A stretch of DNA of 64,000 nucleotides from Micromonosporaceae bacterium (GCA_020027875.1 JAHRHA010000011.1:1-64000), one strand, 5' to 3'; shown: positions 24,609-33,828, numbered from the stretch's first letter. Program-made: numbers and translations. The notes: generated from the sequence alone by a model not told the origin.

Positions 24609-24631
24609 GCCTCTCCTTTCGCAGCGGCCGC

Positions 24632-24637
24632 TATCGT
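24632..24637 (+). promoter_or_regulatory. -10 box of a leaderless transcript
   Basis: TATCGT, 7 bases before the ATG at 24645. The same box and spacing precede the ATG at 59632. Confidence 0.5.
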
Positions 24638-24644
24638 GTGCCTC

Positions 24645-25073
24645 ATGGGCGCATTCGAGGGAGTAGGCGCTGACGGCGTCGGCACCAAGGAACAGCCGTG
24701 GCAGCTCAAGACGCCACCCGGATCGTCGGAATACCAGATGTACCGCGATGAGGCACAGGATCCGCCGGTACTGGTCTGCACCGTCGGCACGACCGTGCTG
24801 CATTACGATCTTCGCTGCATCAAGGACCTCCACGCGATGCTCAAGGCGCACGGCGACTGGATGCCGCTCGGCGGCGCCGATGAGCAGAAGCCCGCGGCCG
24901 ACGGCACCGTCGAGGCATGGGGGCGCTCGGCCGAGAATCCGATCGGCGGCTGGTACGGATTGAAGAAGGGCTTCCGGGGTCGGTTCGGCGTGTACGTGCC
25001 GCCGCTGATGGAGGCGTTAGGGCTGGCCGAGGTCGAGCACAACCCGCGCAACAACCGGATGCGCGCGATCTAG
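24645..25073 (+). CDS. Conserved-looking hypothetical protein
   Basis: 142 residues, soluble, no signal peptide. It has the composition and codon bias of a real gene. Recognisable blocks are VLVCTVGTTVLHYDLRCIKDLHAMLKAHGDWMPLGGADEQ and NPIGGWYGLKKGFRGRFGVYVPPLMEALGLAEVEHNPRNNRMR. It could be a small DNA- or protein-binding module, but I do not recognise the family with confidence. Expressed separately from the importer upstream (37 bp gap), apparently as a leaderless message. Confidence 0.72.
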   Translation: MGAFEGVGADGVGTKEQPWQLKTPPGSSEYQMYRDEAQDPPVLVCTVGTTVLHYDLRCIKDLHAMLKAHGDWMPLGGADEQKPAADGTVEAWGRSAENPIGGWYGLKKGFRGRFGVYVPPLMEALGLAEVEHNPRNNRMRAI

Positions 25074-25256
25074 TACAGCAGCCACTCCGACCGACACGAT
25101 GCTCGCCAGGTGGCCAAAGTGCGACGGCGCCAAACGGCGGCCGCAGGACTCGCCGCGACCGCGGTGGGCGCGATCGCCGGCCGTCGTTGATTCGTCGGGG
25201 TCGGACCGGCGCCTGTCCTCCTGGCTCGGTATCTCGCTGCGGTTGCGCAGGGTGAT

Positions 25257-25624
25257 GGAAAGCCTGGACCTCGACCACAACCTTTCGGGCCCGTTTGCTC
25301 TGCTCACTCGGAGGCAACACCGCCTTGAGCTGCGGCGTTGCCCGTACGCCTGTCGCGTTGACCGTCGTAGATGTCACACTGTGCTACCGGCCGATGCGAG
25401 CGCGAGGGCGGGGCGGTGTTGAGCGCCGTCATGACCGAGGCGTGCGGCCGCGACGAGCCATCTCTTGCGTGCGACCGTCCTGCGGCCAATTCCGGCAACC
25501 CTACGTCACATCAGTGACGGTAGATGTAAAGCGTGCATAGGCGAAGTCCCAGCTCAGCGCGGTGTTGCCTCCGAGTGAGCAGAGCAAACGACGGTCAAGG
25601 TTTATGGTCGAGGTCGCTGCTTCC
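25257..25624. repeat. Element of about 370 bp with long terminal inverted repeats
   Basis: The left arm (25257-25331) and the right arm (25551-25624) are inverted copies of about 73 bp. They share a perfect core (GTTTGCTCTGCTCACTCGGA and continuing through GGCAACACCGC) and the outer block ACCTCGACCA. The interior, about 220 bp, has no frame with coding bias. The layout is that of a MITE-like non-autonomous element or a deletion remnant of an insertion sequence. It occupies most of the 709-bp gap between the genes at 25073 and 25783; the rest of the gap shows nothing else. Confidence 0.75.
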
Positions 25625-25782
25625 GGTCACTCCGCGTAATACACGGAGATACCAACGAGCAGGAGCCAGCGCCGGCCCGACCCCCGGTGAAGTAACGGGG
25701 GGTGACCACTAGTCTGCCCCCGACGCCCAAAATACCAATCGGAATCGAGGCTGGGGATCCCAGCCACCAATGTGGAGGCTCG

Positions 25783-26460
25783 ATGGGTGAGGCACGCTGG
25801 GTGACGTTCGACTGCTTCGGCACGCTGGTGGACTGGCGGCACGGCATCGGCACGAGTGCGGATCTGGTGGCGCCCGGCCGCGGAGCCGACCTGATGGCCG
25901 CCTACGGCCGTCACGAGCCGATGGTGCAAGCCGAGACACCGGCGATGCGCTATCGGCAGGTGCTGGCCGAGGCGTTGCGGCGAGCGTGCACCGACGTTGA
26001 GGTCACGCTGATCGATGATGACGCAACCGTGCTGGGTGCCACGATCCCGTACTGGCCGGTCTTCGGCGAGGCGGTGGCCGAGCTGACCGCCCTGCGGGAA
26101 GCCGGCTGGAACCTGGCCCTGCTGACCAACTGCGACCGCGACATCATCGCCGAGACGCAGCGCCGGCTTCGGGTGCCATTCGACGCCGTGGTGACCGCCG
26201 AGGACGTGGGGGCATATAAGCCGGCGCACCACCACTTCACCCGGTTCGAGCAGGCGCATCGGGTGACCACGGACCGGTGGGTACACGTTGCGCAGAGCTA
26301 CTTCCATGACATGGTTCCGGCTAGTCAGCTCGGTATCCCGCGGGTGTGGGTCAACCGCCTCGGCGAGGGTGATGACCCGGCGATTGCCCACGCGGTCCTA
26401 CCTGACCTGCACGGCCTGCTCGGCGTCGTCGAGACGGTCAGCGCCGCTGGCCGGCGGTGA
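25783..26460 (+). CDS. HAD-superfamily hydrolase, haloacid dehalogenase-like
   Basis: 225 residues. Motif I is FDCFGTLVDW (nucleophile Asp near residue 9), motif II is LLTNCDRD, motif III Lys is in AYKPAHHHF, and the last motif is around VHVAQSYFHDM. The overall layout matches type II 2-haloacid dehalogenase/phosphoglycolate phosphatase-like enzymes with a helical cap. TNC at motif II is typical of the dehalogenase branch, where Asn/Ser positions the product, but the substrate is uncertain. TGGAGG ribosome site before the ATG. It converges with the metalloprotease gene over a 30-bp palindrome. Confidence 0.83.
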   Translation: MGEARWVTFDCFGTLVDWRHGIGTSADLVAPGRGADLMAAYGRHEPMVQAETPAMRYRQVLAEALRRACTDVEVTLIDDDATVLGATIPYWPVFGEAVAELTALREAGWNLALLTNCDRDIIAETQRRLRVPFDAVVTAEDVGAYKPAHHHFTRFEQAHRVTTDRWVHVAQSYFHDMVPASQLGIPRVWVNRLGEGDDPAIAHAVLPDLHGLLGVVETVSAAGRR

Positions 26461-26465
26461 CAGGG

Positions 26466-26495
26466 CGGTGGGCGGGCCGGCCGGCCCGCCCACCG
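26466..26495. terminator. Perfect 30-bp palindrome between convergent genes
   Basis: 15-bp arms (26466-26480 and 26481-26495) with no loop, almost purely G and C. It begins 6 bp after the HAD gene stop and 20 bp before the protease stop; a two-way terminator. Confidence 0.8.
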
Positions 26496-26514
26496 TCGCG
26501 TTGAAACACACTGT

Positions 26515-29454
26515 CTACTGGGTGAACGCCTGGAACTCGGAAATGCGCACGTTGAGCGCCTGAAGGCTGGCGGTCGTGCAGTCGGTGTTCGCCCGGGGGT
26601 CGGCGTCTTGCTCGCCGGAGTAGTCCGGAGTACCTGTGCATTGGTTGGTGAGCACCTCGAGACGCAGGTGCGTCGCCTTCGTCTTCGGGACGTCGAACGA
26701 CTCGATGATCAGCTCCGGAGCCCGGGGCCGCGGCGCAACCGACGGGAACGCATCGGCTGGGCTCGTGTAGATGACGTGGAAATCGGCCGGGTTCGCGCAC
26801 GTAACCACGCCCGTGGCCTCACACGCCAGCACGCGGAACTGCCGCAGCGCGGAGAACCGGCTCTGTGCCAAACCGTCCGGGTCTGTCGGGATCGTCGTAC
26901 GCAGTTGCGCGCTGACCTGGACGCGGCGCACCTGCGACGCTCCGCCGGCCAGGTCCACGGTCACCTGCTTACCCGCCACCGCGCTGCCGAGCGAGGCCCA
27001 GTTCGTGGCCTCGTCGTCGTCGACGATCCGGGCGAGGTTGATGCCATCGCCGGACACGACCGCTCCGGCCGCGCTGGAGGCGAGGTTGAGCCTCATCTTG
27101 ACGGTTAGACTCTTCGCCGCGCCGGCACTGTAGGTGACCGGGCCAACGCGTACGTGCCCCCGCCCCGGTGCCTGCACAATGAACTCGTACGTCCCCGGCA
27201 CCAGGCTCACCTGGTTCGTTAGCGGCGTGGCCGCATCGGTGTCCGCCACCGGCACGGCACGGGCCTGGTATGGACCTACGAACAGCTTCGCGCCGGGCAC
27301 GATGGCGTCGTTCTCATCGGTCGGAACCAACGTCACCGTTGCCTCATCGGCGTACGGCGACGCAAAGCTGGGCACCGGGTTGGCGTCCCCGGCCCCGTTG
27401 CTGGACGCACCCTCGCCGAGGCCGCGCTCGGCGAACGCGTTCCACAGCAGATCCTGGTTTGCCCCGCCAAAGCGGATCATGTCAGCACCGAGCATCGCGT
27501 CCCTCGAGTCGACCATGCTCACCTGGCTGACCGCCATGAGCGAGAACGAGTCGAAGACGAGCTGGACCCAGCGCCGGTTGCCCGGGCAAGCGGTCACCGG
27601 CGTGGCCCCGTTGGCGCAGGACTTCTGCAGCGCCGCGTTGCCGGCGCCGTACCGTTGGATCATCGCGGTCCGTATGTCGATGTTGGCGGCGCTCCACAGC
27701 TCTCCAGAGGCGTGGACCTGTAGCCCGACGAAGTCGTAGTCGACGCTGCTGTAGTTGAGTGGGCTGGCGCTCATGTTGTAGTTGCGGATGCCGGCGTCGG
27801 GATCACCTGTGACGTACTCGCCGATCGTGAACGCGCGGATGCCGTCTGGTGCGTACCCGTGCTCGAACAGGTACTCGATGGCCATCAGATCGGACCAGCT
27901 CTCGCTCATTCCCTGGGGCGAGCTGACGCCGGCGTTTGGCCCGGCGATCATCCGGTTGGTGATCGCGTGGGTGTACTCGTGGGCGATCACGGACATGTCG
28001 AAGTCGCCGTCGACGCAGGGCGAGTAGAACGCGCCCGCGATCGGCTGCCAGAGGTACATGTTCGTAATCGGAGCGATGCCGTCCGCTCCGGTGATCTGGT
28101 TCGCGTTGTCGCGCGCCTGGAAGCCCGGCGGACCTCCGCTGACGCCACCGGCCTGCGCGTTGCCCCGCTCACGGTCGTTTCCGAGACCGCCGAGGCCGAA
28201 GTTGTCGTTCTGCAGGTTGAACAACGCTTCGGTGAAGCCAAGGTGGTACGACCAGTCGTGCATGCGGTTGTGCATCGCGAACAGGTTGGCGCGCGCCGCG
28301 TCGATGTCGTTCCGCTGCGGCGACGTGAAGGTCGTGTCGGGGTTGCACGACTCCTCCAACCACTGGTTTGTGTACTCGTAGTTGTAGTCCCGATCCGCCC
28401 GCGCGGTCGCGGTCTCGGTTCCGACGCTGAACGCGTTGTTGGTGAACCAGTTGTGTACGGCGATGGCGTTGTTACCGCTGGTGGTGTTGGTAGGCAGGCC
28501 GGTCGCGGGGTCGACGTCCCACGCTAGTGGCGAGGCCGATGTCCCGACGATCTCGTCGCATCCGAGGCCCGGGCCGAAGCACCAATGTGCCCGAGTATCG
28601 GTCGACGAGTAGTCGGTCGGTGGAGTGTTGGGGAAGACTTCCCATTCGGGGTTGTCGACGTCGGAGTCGACGAGGTTCTCGCGGACGAGGACGCTACCGT
28701 CGCGGGCATCCACGTAGGTCGAGTAGGCGACCGGCTCGGCACCGCTGAGGTCGGCGCCGAAGATAACCTCGTACGCCGCACGCGTGCCCCGATCGGCGGT
28801 GGGCACCGCAACGAGTTCGGTCCGCAAGATCGTGGCGGTAGCAATTCCGGCGTCACCAAGGGCGATCCGCTCCGCGTCGGACGCGGACAGCGTCGCCGGC
28901 GGCGGCGACGCACCATCGCGGGCAATCGATGAGCTCACGTACCAGACGGCCCCGTTGCGGATCCCGATGGACAACATCCCGTCAACGGCCGCGGCCAGGC
29001 CTCCGAAGCGCTGGCGTAGCAGGACAGTGGAGCCCTGACCCATCGGCGCCACGGTGACTAGCTCAAGGGCCGCGGCGCCACTCGGGGTCAGTCCCAGCAG
29101 GTCGCGGTTGGCGTCAATGTAGGCCCGTGCCGCAACGACGGGGTCCGCGGGCAACCCGGTTGCCAGAGGGGCGCCCGTGGAGACGAGCACCGCGGGTGTG
29201 CCGAGAGCATTCCATCGCGCGCGGGCGCCGACGGCGGCGGCCTTCTCACGCTGCCGCGACGTCGGCGCGACCCGACCAGTCCGGTTGTCTTTGATCTTGT
29301 CCTTGGCCTCGTCGCCTGGAATCTTGCCGGCTGCTTGACCCTTCGCCGGCCCGCCGGTTGGTGCGGCGGAACTGCCGGATCCGGATGCGAGGATGAGCAC
29401 GGCTGCGGTCAGCAGCGCGACGGACCCCGCAAACGCACGAGAATGTGTGCGCAT
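26515..29454 (-). CDS. Secreted fungalysin-type metalloprotease (peptidase family M36)
   Basis: 979 residues. A Sec signal peptide (RAFAGSVALLTAAVLILASG) is followed by an FTP-type propeptide (about 60-290), then the catalytic domain with the zinc motif HEYTH (His492, Glu493, His496) and the third ligand Glu518 in GMSESW. After it are a calcium- or substrate-binding stretch and a C-terminal discoidin-like beta domain (about 800-975; NLARIVDDDEATNWASLG). It digests extracellular protein; activation requires loss of the propeptide. GAGGAGG ribosome site before the ATG. Single-gene unit ending at the shared palindromic terminator. Fungalysins are common in Streptomyces and Micromonosporaceae. 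Confidence 0.93.
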   Translation of the reverse strand: MRTHSRAFAGSVALLTAAVLILASGSGSSAAPTGGPAKGQAAGKIPGDEAKDKIKDNRTGRVAPTSRQREKAAAVGARARWNALGTPAVLVSTGAPLATGLPADPVVAARAYIDANRDLLGLTPSGAAALELVTVAPMGQGSTVLLRQRFGGLAAAVDGMLSIGIRNGAVWYVSSSIARDGASPPPATLSASDAERIALGDAGIATATILRTELVAVPTADRGTRAAYEVIFGADLSGAEPVAYSTYVDARDGSVLVRENLVDSDVDNPEWEVFPNTPPTDYSSTDTRAHWCFGPGLGCDEIVGTSASPLAWDVDPATGLPTNTTSGNNAIAVHNWFTNNAFSVGTETATARADRDYNYEYTNQWLEESCNPDTTFTSPQRNDIDAARANLFAMHNRMHDWSYHLGFTEALFNLQNDNFGLGGLGNDRERGNAQAGGVSGGPPGFQARDNANQITGADGIAPITNMYLWQPIAGAFYSPCVDGDFDMSVIAHEYTHAITNRMIAGPNAGVSSPQGMSESWSDLMAIEYLFEHGYAPDGIRAFTIGEYVTGDPDAGIRNYNMSASPLNYSSVDYDFVGLQVHASGELWSAANIDIRTAMIQRYGAGNAALQKSCANGATPVTACPGNRRWVQLVFDSFSLMAVSQVSMVDSRDAMLGADMIRFGGANQDLLWNAFAERGLGEGASSNGAGDANPVPSFASPYADEATVTLVPTDENDAIVPGAKLFVGPYQARAVPVADTDAATPLTNQVSLVPGTYEFIVQAPGRGHVRVGPVTYSAGAAKSLTVKMRLNLASSAAGAVVSGDGINLARIVDDDEATNWASLGSAVAGKQVTVDLAGGASQVRRVQVSAQLRTTIPTDPDGLAQSRFSALRQFRVLACEATGVVTCANPADFHVIYTSPADAFPSVAPRPRAPELIIESFDVPKTKATHLRLEVLTNQCTGTPDYSGEQDADPRANTDCTTASLQALNVRISEFQAFTQ

Positions 29455-29658
29455 GGTCCCTCCTCAATCGAACGGCATCTTTTGCCGTCGGAGGGATCAA
29501 TACATCAATTCGCGTCGTGCCGGGAGAGGCCGAACGTCTCGAATTTGCCCTGACCACTGCATCGATCATTGCCGGCGGGCTCGCCGACATCCTGTTGACG
29601 CAGCGACGGCACGGCATCCCTTGCGGCCACACGGCTGATCAAGACTCAAAGGTGAGCG

Positions 29659-29784
29659 ATGAGCGTCCGTCCACGAAGAAAGTTCCTGCACAACAGCCTC
29701 TCGGTCGTCATCGGAATGCTCGTCGCGCTGGCGGCCGCCGGGCTGTGCTCACGCCGTCGGGCGGAAGCGCGGCCAGGTCCTTGA
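29659..29784 (+). pseudogene. Truncated 5' end of a secreted-protein gene
   Basis: ATG at 29659 with an AAAGGTGAG ribosome site opens a 41-codon frame. The first 32 residues look like a signal peptide (basic RPRRKFLHN, then VVIGMLVALAAAGLC). At about 29750 the frame runs into the reverse complement of another truncated gene and soon stops. Only the secretion signal remains; the original product cannot be named. Confidence 0.5.
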
Positions 29785-29893
29785 GCAGCCCGGGCGGGAG
29801 CCGCCGGGCCAGCACCAGCAACACCGCCCAACTTGCGAACAGCACCAGGGCCCCGATCGCCAGCGCCAGCAGCCACTCTCGCATGCTCAGCAT
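29708..29893 (-). pseudogene. Truncated DUF1232/YkvA-like membrane protein
   Basis: 61-residue minus-strand frame. After one helix (WLLALAIGALVLFASWAVLLVLA) comes RRLPPGLLKDLAALPPDGVSTARR, the sequence that opens DUF1232 proteins. The conserved continuation (basic block, then PIDLIPEFIP-type motif) is missing; the frame turns into unrelated sequence at about 29755 and stops. It faces the truncated secreted-protein gene, so both were cut at one junction. Confidence 0.6.
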
Positions 29894-29933
29894 CCTTCCA
29901 GCGCCGCGGAGACCGGAGGGAGGCGTCCGACGG

Positions 29934-30188
29934 TCATTCGAACAGGGAGTGCTTCACTCCGTGCTCCCGGCGGCGCCGTTGAACGCGACGCCGCTGGACA
30001 ACGACGGCGTTTACCGCCGCCACGGCCGCAATCGCTCCGGTCGCGATCGCGAATCCCGGGTAGCCCAGCCAGATCAACACGACGGTCAGGGCAGCCATGG
30101 ACACCAGGCCGAACACGGCCAGAGCGAGGCGCAGATTCAGAGCGGAGTACGGATGGCCCACTGTGCCGCGCGCAAGATGCCGACGCAT
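29934..30188 (-). CDS. Small two-helix membrane protein (DUF6343-like)
   Basis: 84 residues. A conserved-looking N-terminus (GHPYSALNLRLALAVFGLV) merges into the first membrane helix, a short GYPG turn follows, then a second helix (FAIATGAIAAVAAVNAVVV) and a basic tail rich in arginine. This layout matches the small actinobacterial DUF6343 family, whose function is unknown. ATG at 30188. It is divergent from the gene at 30278 with about 90 bp between them. Confidence 0.65.
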   Translation of the reverse strand: MRRHLARGTVGHPYSALNLRLALAVFGLVSMAALTVVLIWLGYPGFAIATGAIAAVAAVNAVVVQRRRVQRRRREHGVKHSLFE

Positions 30189-30277
30189 AAGTCAGGCTTA
30201 CCGTGGAGGCAACGGTTCCGGCAACCCAACCGGGTGACGCGGTAGCGTGTCCTCATTAAGCGTCAAGGGGCCTGCGG

Positions 30278-30784
30278 ATGAACGAGACTGCGCCGGTGCT
30301 CTGCCCTGCGTGTGGTCGCGAGGTGGACGAGCGGGATCTGCACCTTCGCTACCGGCTCCCCGACGAGGCTCTCACGGTGCCGGAGGACCAGCGCTCAGGC
30401 TGGAGCGAGTTCGGCGACTTTCTGATCACGGACACGTTGGGCGTGTTCGTGCGCGTGATGCTGCCGGTGAACCTGAGTGATGGGTACAAGATCACCTACG
30501 GCACCTGGTTGAACTTCGGCGACAAAGAGACGTACGAGCATGCCTGGCGGGTGTGGCGCGAACCCGAGTACCGCTCGTTGGTCATCCACGGGCTGATGTC
30601 GAACGCCATTCAGCCATGGGGTGACTCGGTCATCGCGATGGCTCGTGCGTCGGTGCGCGACGCCGATCAGGTTCCCTACGTCGATGAGCTGATCTCGCCG
30701 TTGGCTCCCGATCTGCTGAACACGGTCTGGGATCGCGCCTGGGTCCTGGCTGCGGTGCCGGCGGCCGTCCTACATAGACACTGA
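30278..30784 (+). CDS. DUF2199-like hypothetical protein with zinc-ribbon N-terminus
   Basis: 168 residues. N-terminal CPACGREVDERDLHLRYRLPDE has one Cys pair, followed by FLITDTLGVFVRVMLPVNL and ITYGTWLNFGDKETYEHAWRVW. This order (CxxC, sensor-like strand with FVR, GxWV/L) is the DUF2199 pattern. No catalytic residues are known for the family. An AAGGGG ribosome site precedes the ATG; a TAGCGT box at 30242-30247 may be its promoter. Cytoplasmic, no signal. Confidence 0.62.
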   Translation: MNETAPVLCPACGREVDERDLHLRYRLPDEALTVPEDQRSGWSEFGDFLITDTLGVFVRVMLPVNLSDGYKITYGTWLNFGDKETYEHAWRVWREPEYRSLVIHGLMSNAIQPWGDSVIAMARASVRDADQVPYVDELISPLAPDLLNTVWDRAWVLAAVPAAVLHRH

Positions 30785-30911
30785 GCGGAGTTATCACCGC
30801 AGCCGCCCTCGGCACTAGTCCCAGTCGGCCCAAGCGATCCAGCGCACCGGTTGCACTACCAGGACGACCTCGGCAACGAAGTCGTCATCGGCCCACTCCG
30901 CACCGTCCGAT

Positions 30912-32090
30912 CTACCCGGGTGGCGGCGAAAGATCGGTCAGGAACCCGGTCAGTGCCCGGTAATACGGGACGATCGTAGCGACGTCAACGTACTCGTCCG
31001 GGCCGTGCTGGCCCCCACCGCCGATCCCGAATGCGATCGCATCGATGCCCCGTTGGTAGTAGAACCGGCCGTCGCCCGCGCCATGCTTGCGGAGGAAGGC
31101 GGCCGCGTATCCCTGCCGCAGCGTGGCCCGCTGGAGCACCTTGATGTCGTCGCGCTCGTGATCGGCGCGGTGTGGCGGCTCGAGATGGCCGATCGACACG
31201 GTGATGTCGGGGCCGCACAACCCGGCGAAGTGCGCGGTGATCTCATTGACGGTGCGGCCGTTGAGGTCGGTGTCTTCGGGCGGGTACCGCACATCCAGCA
31301 AAGCCTCGGCCTCGGCGGGGATCTGGTTGAAGGCCCGATTAGACGTATCGATGCGGGCCACGTTCACCGTCGTACGCCATTCCTCCGCCGCCGGCACCGG
31401 GTACTCAGCCATCACGCGGTCGACCGCGGCCATCACGCGCAGCAAGGCATTGTCGCCGAGCCACGGGTACGCGCTATGGCCGCCCACGCCAGTGGCCCGC
31501 AGAGCGACCTGGAACAGCCCTTTGGAGTCGGCCACAATGCTCAGGCCGGTCTGCTCGCCGATGATGACGAACTCACCAACGACGCCGCGCTCGATCTGGT
31601 GCCGCGTCCCGTCGCGCCCACCGACCTCCTCATCGGTCACCAACTGCAAGGCAATCGGGTACGGCAGATCGGAGGCCAGATCGCGAAAGGTGCGAGCCTC
31701 CACCAGCGCCGACACCTTCATGTCATGCGCGCCGCGGGCGTACAGCCGATCGCCATCACGCCGCGGGCGGAACTGTTCGGGCCGGCCAGGCACGACGTCG
31801 AGGTGCGCGTTGAGGATGACGCGGAATCGTCGTTCAGTCCCTGTCGGATCGGAGCGTGCGCCGCGGTTCCCGCCCGCATACAGCAGGGCGCTCGGCTTGC
31901 CGTTCGACTCGAATCGTTCGACGGTGAAGTCTGGGCCGACATAGTCCACGACGAAGTCCAGGGCACGCCATAGCTGGTCTGGACGGTCGGCGGTCGACGG
32001 GATGGCCAGCAGTTCGATGGCCTCGGCGAGGAACGAATCCAGATCCACGGCGCCATCCTGCCCGGCCGGCTCCGCGGGGGCGAGCCCCAT
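30912..32090 (-). CDS. M20-family peptidase/deacylase (ArgE/DapE/dipeptidase type)
   Basis: 392 residues. The metal site is visible as NAHLDVVPG (His, Asp), GAHDMK (Asp bridging) and TDEEVGG (the general base and metal Glu pair). A dimerisation lid (VGGHSAYPW) follows, and the last His ligand is near GGGGQHGPDEYV. It removes N-acyl or peptide groups using two zinc or cobalt ions in the cytoplasm. The ATG at 32090 is accepted, but a GTG about 13 codons later (DLDSFLAEAIELL follows) is equally likely. Divergent from the oxidoreductase at 32138. Exact substrate not assignable. Confidence 0.87.
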   Translation of the reverse strand: MGLAPAEPAGQDGAVDLDSFLAEAIELLAIPSTADRPDQLWRALDFVVDYVGPDFTVERFESNGKPSALLYAGGNRGARSDPTGTERRFRVILNAHLDVVPGRPEQFRPRRDGDRLYARGAHDMKVSALVEARTFRDLASDLPYPIALQLVTDEEVGGRDGTRHQIERGVVGEFVIIGEQTGLSIVADSKGLFQVALRATGVGGHSAYPWLGDNALLRVMAAVDRVMAEYPVPAAEEWRTTVNVARIDTSNRAFNQIPAEAEALLDVRYPPEDTDLNGRTVNEITAHFAGLCGPDITVSIGHLEPPHRADHERDDIKVLQRATLRQGYAAAFLRKHGAGDGRFYYQRGIDAIAFGIGGGGQHGPDEYVDVATIVPYYRALTGFLTDLSPPPG

Positions 32091-32137
32091 GCCGATACGG
32101 TGAGCGTGTCGTCCGCGTCGGCAGGAGGTAACCCACC

Positions 32138-33091
32138 ATGCGCGCCATCCGCATCACCGAGTTCGGTGGCCCGGAGGTCATGACCCTGACCGAGGTGCCC
32201 GAGCCGCAGCCGGGACCGGGGCAGTTGCTGGTCGAGGTCGCCCGGGCCGGCATCAACTACGCCGACACGCACCACACCGAGAACTCCTACCTGGCGAAGA
32301 CCACCCTGCCGCTGGTGCCCGGCGGTGAGATCGTCGGTCGTACCCAGGATGGCCGACGTGTCGTCGCCGTGGTGCCCAGCGGCGGGTACGCCGAGCGCGC
32401 GATCGCCGATGCCGCGGCCGCGTTCGACGTCCCCGACGCGGTGGACGACCTGACCGCGTTGGCCATGGTGGTCCAGGGCACCACCGCGTGGCTCCTGCTC
32501 CGCAAGAGTGTGCATCTGGATCCGGGCGAGAGCGTGGTCGTGCACGCAGCAGCGGGCGGCGTCGGAAGCCTCGCCGTTCAGCTGGCGAAGGCGTGGGGAG
32601 CCGGGCGGGTGATCGCCACCGCGAGCAACCCGGACAAACGCCAGTTGGCGTGTGATCTCGGCGCCGACGTCGCCGTCGACGCCAACGCGGAGAATATGAC
32701 CGACGCGCTGCGCGAGGCCAACGGCGGCCAGCGGGTTGACGTGGTGCTGGACATGACCGGCGGGCGGATCACCGATCAGAGCCTGGCGGCGTTGGCGCCA
32801 TTCGGGCGGCTCGCCTTCTACGGCATGGCCAATAGGCAACCGCCCACACCGATCGCGCCGGCCAGCCTGCTTGCGCACTCCACCACGGTCGCCGGCATGT
32901 GGCTGGTGCACGCCTTCCGACGGCCCGATCTGCTGTCCAGGGCCATGTCTGAGCTATTCGCACTCGTCGCGGAGGGCCGCGTGAGGGCGGTCGCCGGAGG
33001 CGAGTACCCACTCTCGGAGGCCCGGCGGGCGCACGAGGACCTACGTGCTCGACGCACCGTCGGAAAGCTGGTGCTCGACCCAGCACGCTGA
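32138..33091 (+). CDS. Zinc-independent quinone oxidoreductase (MDR family, NADPH:quinone reductase-like)
   Basis: 317 residues. N-terminal GroES-like domain (ITEFGGPEVMTLTEVPEPQPGPGQLLV, AGINYADTHH) and NADP-binding Rossmann domain (VVHAAAGGVGSLAVQLAKAWG). The Cys/His zinc ligands of true alcohol dehydrogenases are absent, as expected for the QOR branch. It reduces quinones or activated alkenes with NADPH. Strong AGGAGG ribosome site. The nearest + strand neighbour (33229) belongs to a different pathway, so this gene marks the right border of the accessory region before the glycan locus. Confidence 0.87.
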   Translation: MRAIRITEFGGPEVMTLTEVPEPQPGPGQLLVEVARAGINYADTHHTENSYLAKTTLPLVPGGEIVGRTQDGRRVVAVVPSGGYAERAIADAAAAFDVPDAVDDLTALAMVVQGTTAWLLLRKSVHLDPGESVVVHAAAGGVGSLAVQLAKAWGAGRVIATASNPDKRQLACDLGADVAVDANAENMTDALREANGGQRVDVVLDMTGGRITDQSLAALAPFGRLAFYGMANRQPPTPIAPASLLAHSTTVAGMWLVHAFRRPDLLSRAMSELFALVAEGRVRAVAGGEYPLSEARRAHEDLRARRTVGKLVLDPAR

Positions 33092-33228
33092 GGCCACGCA
33101 TCGCTCCAGCTGGGCTGAAGGCGGCCGGTCAAAGCGACACGGATCGACTCGCGACCCTGGTTCGGGGCGAGAGATCGCGCGCGCTTAGAATGCAGCGCCG
33201 AATGTTTCCTGACTTGTGAGAACGAGTG

Positions 33229-33768
33229 ATGGCTGACCTGGAATCCCTGCCAGCTACGGTTTTTGTACACGCGACTGCCGACGTCGAGGGCGGTGCGCGC
33301 GTGGGAGCCGACACAAAGGTCTGGCACCTTGCCCACATCCGGTCTACGGCGCGGGTGGGAGCCGGCTGCGTTATCGGGCGAAACGTCTTCGTCGATGCCG
33401 ACGTCGTTGTCGGAGACCTAGTCAAGATCCAGAACAATGTCTCCGTGTACAAGGGTGTGACGCTGGAGGACGAGGTGTTCGTCGGTCCGTGTGTCGTCTT
33501 CACGAACGATCTCAGGCCACGGGCCCAGGCTCCCGACTGGCAAATCACGGCGACACTCGTGCGCAAGGGGGCCTCTATCGGAGCGAACGCCACGATCGTG
33601 TGCGGAGTCGAGATCGGCTCGTACGCGATGGTGGCGGCGGGTTCTGTGGTGACCAAGGATGTGGCGCCGTATCAGTTGGTCGCCGGTAACCCTGCTCGTC
33701 CCCGCGGCTGGGTGGACGCAAGTGGTCGCGTGGTTTCCAGGGACAGCGAGAAACCCCCGACACCATGA
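33229..33768 (+). CDS. UDP-2-acetamido-3-amino-2,3-dideoxy-glucuronate N-acetyltransferase (WbpD/WlbB-like)
   Basis: 179 residues of left-handed beta-helix hexapeptide repeats (IGRNVFVDADVVVGDLVKIQNNVSVYKGV, FVGPCVVFTNDL, GASIGANATIVCGVEIG, VVTKDV). The block HLAHIRSTARVGAGC with the N-terminal His and NDLRPRA matches the WbpD/WlbB group rather than serine or maltose acetyltransferases. It would acetylate the 3-amino group of the UDP-sugar, the last step after the dehydrogenase, oxidoreductase and aminotransferase encoded at 37.5, 62.1 and 63.1 kb. ATG 33229 is chosen over the GTG one codon earlier. A TAGAAT box at 33186-33191 may be its promoter. It converges with the glycosyltransferase operon. 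Confidence 0.82.
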   Translation: MADLESLPATVFVHATADVEGGARVGADTKVWHLAHIRSTARVGAGCVIGRNVFVDADVVVGDLVKIQNNVSVYKGVTLEDEVFVGPCVVFTNDLRPRAQAPDWQITATLVRKGASIGANATIVCGVEIGSYAMVAAGSVVTKDVAPYQLVAGNPARPRGWVDASGRVVSRDSEKPPTP

Positions 33769-33828
33769 TTGGTGCCGCACTCGGGTTTTCACGGGCCACT
33801 CAGGATGAGGACGGCGGGCCGCACTCAT

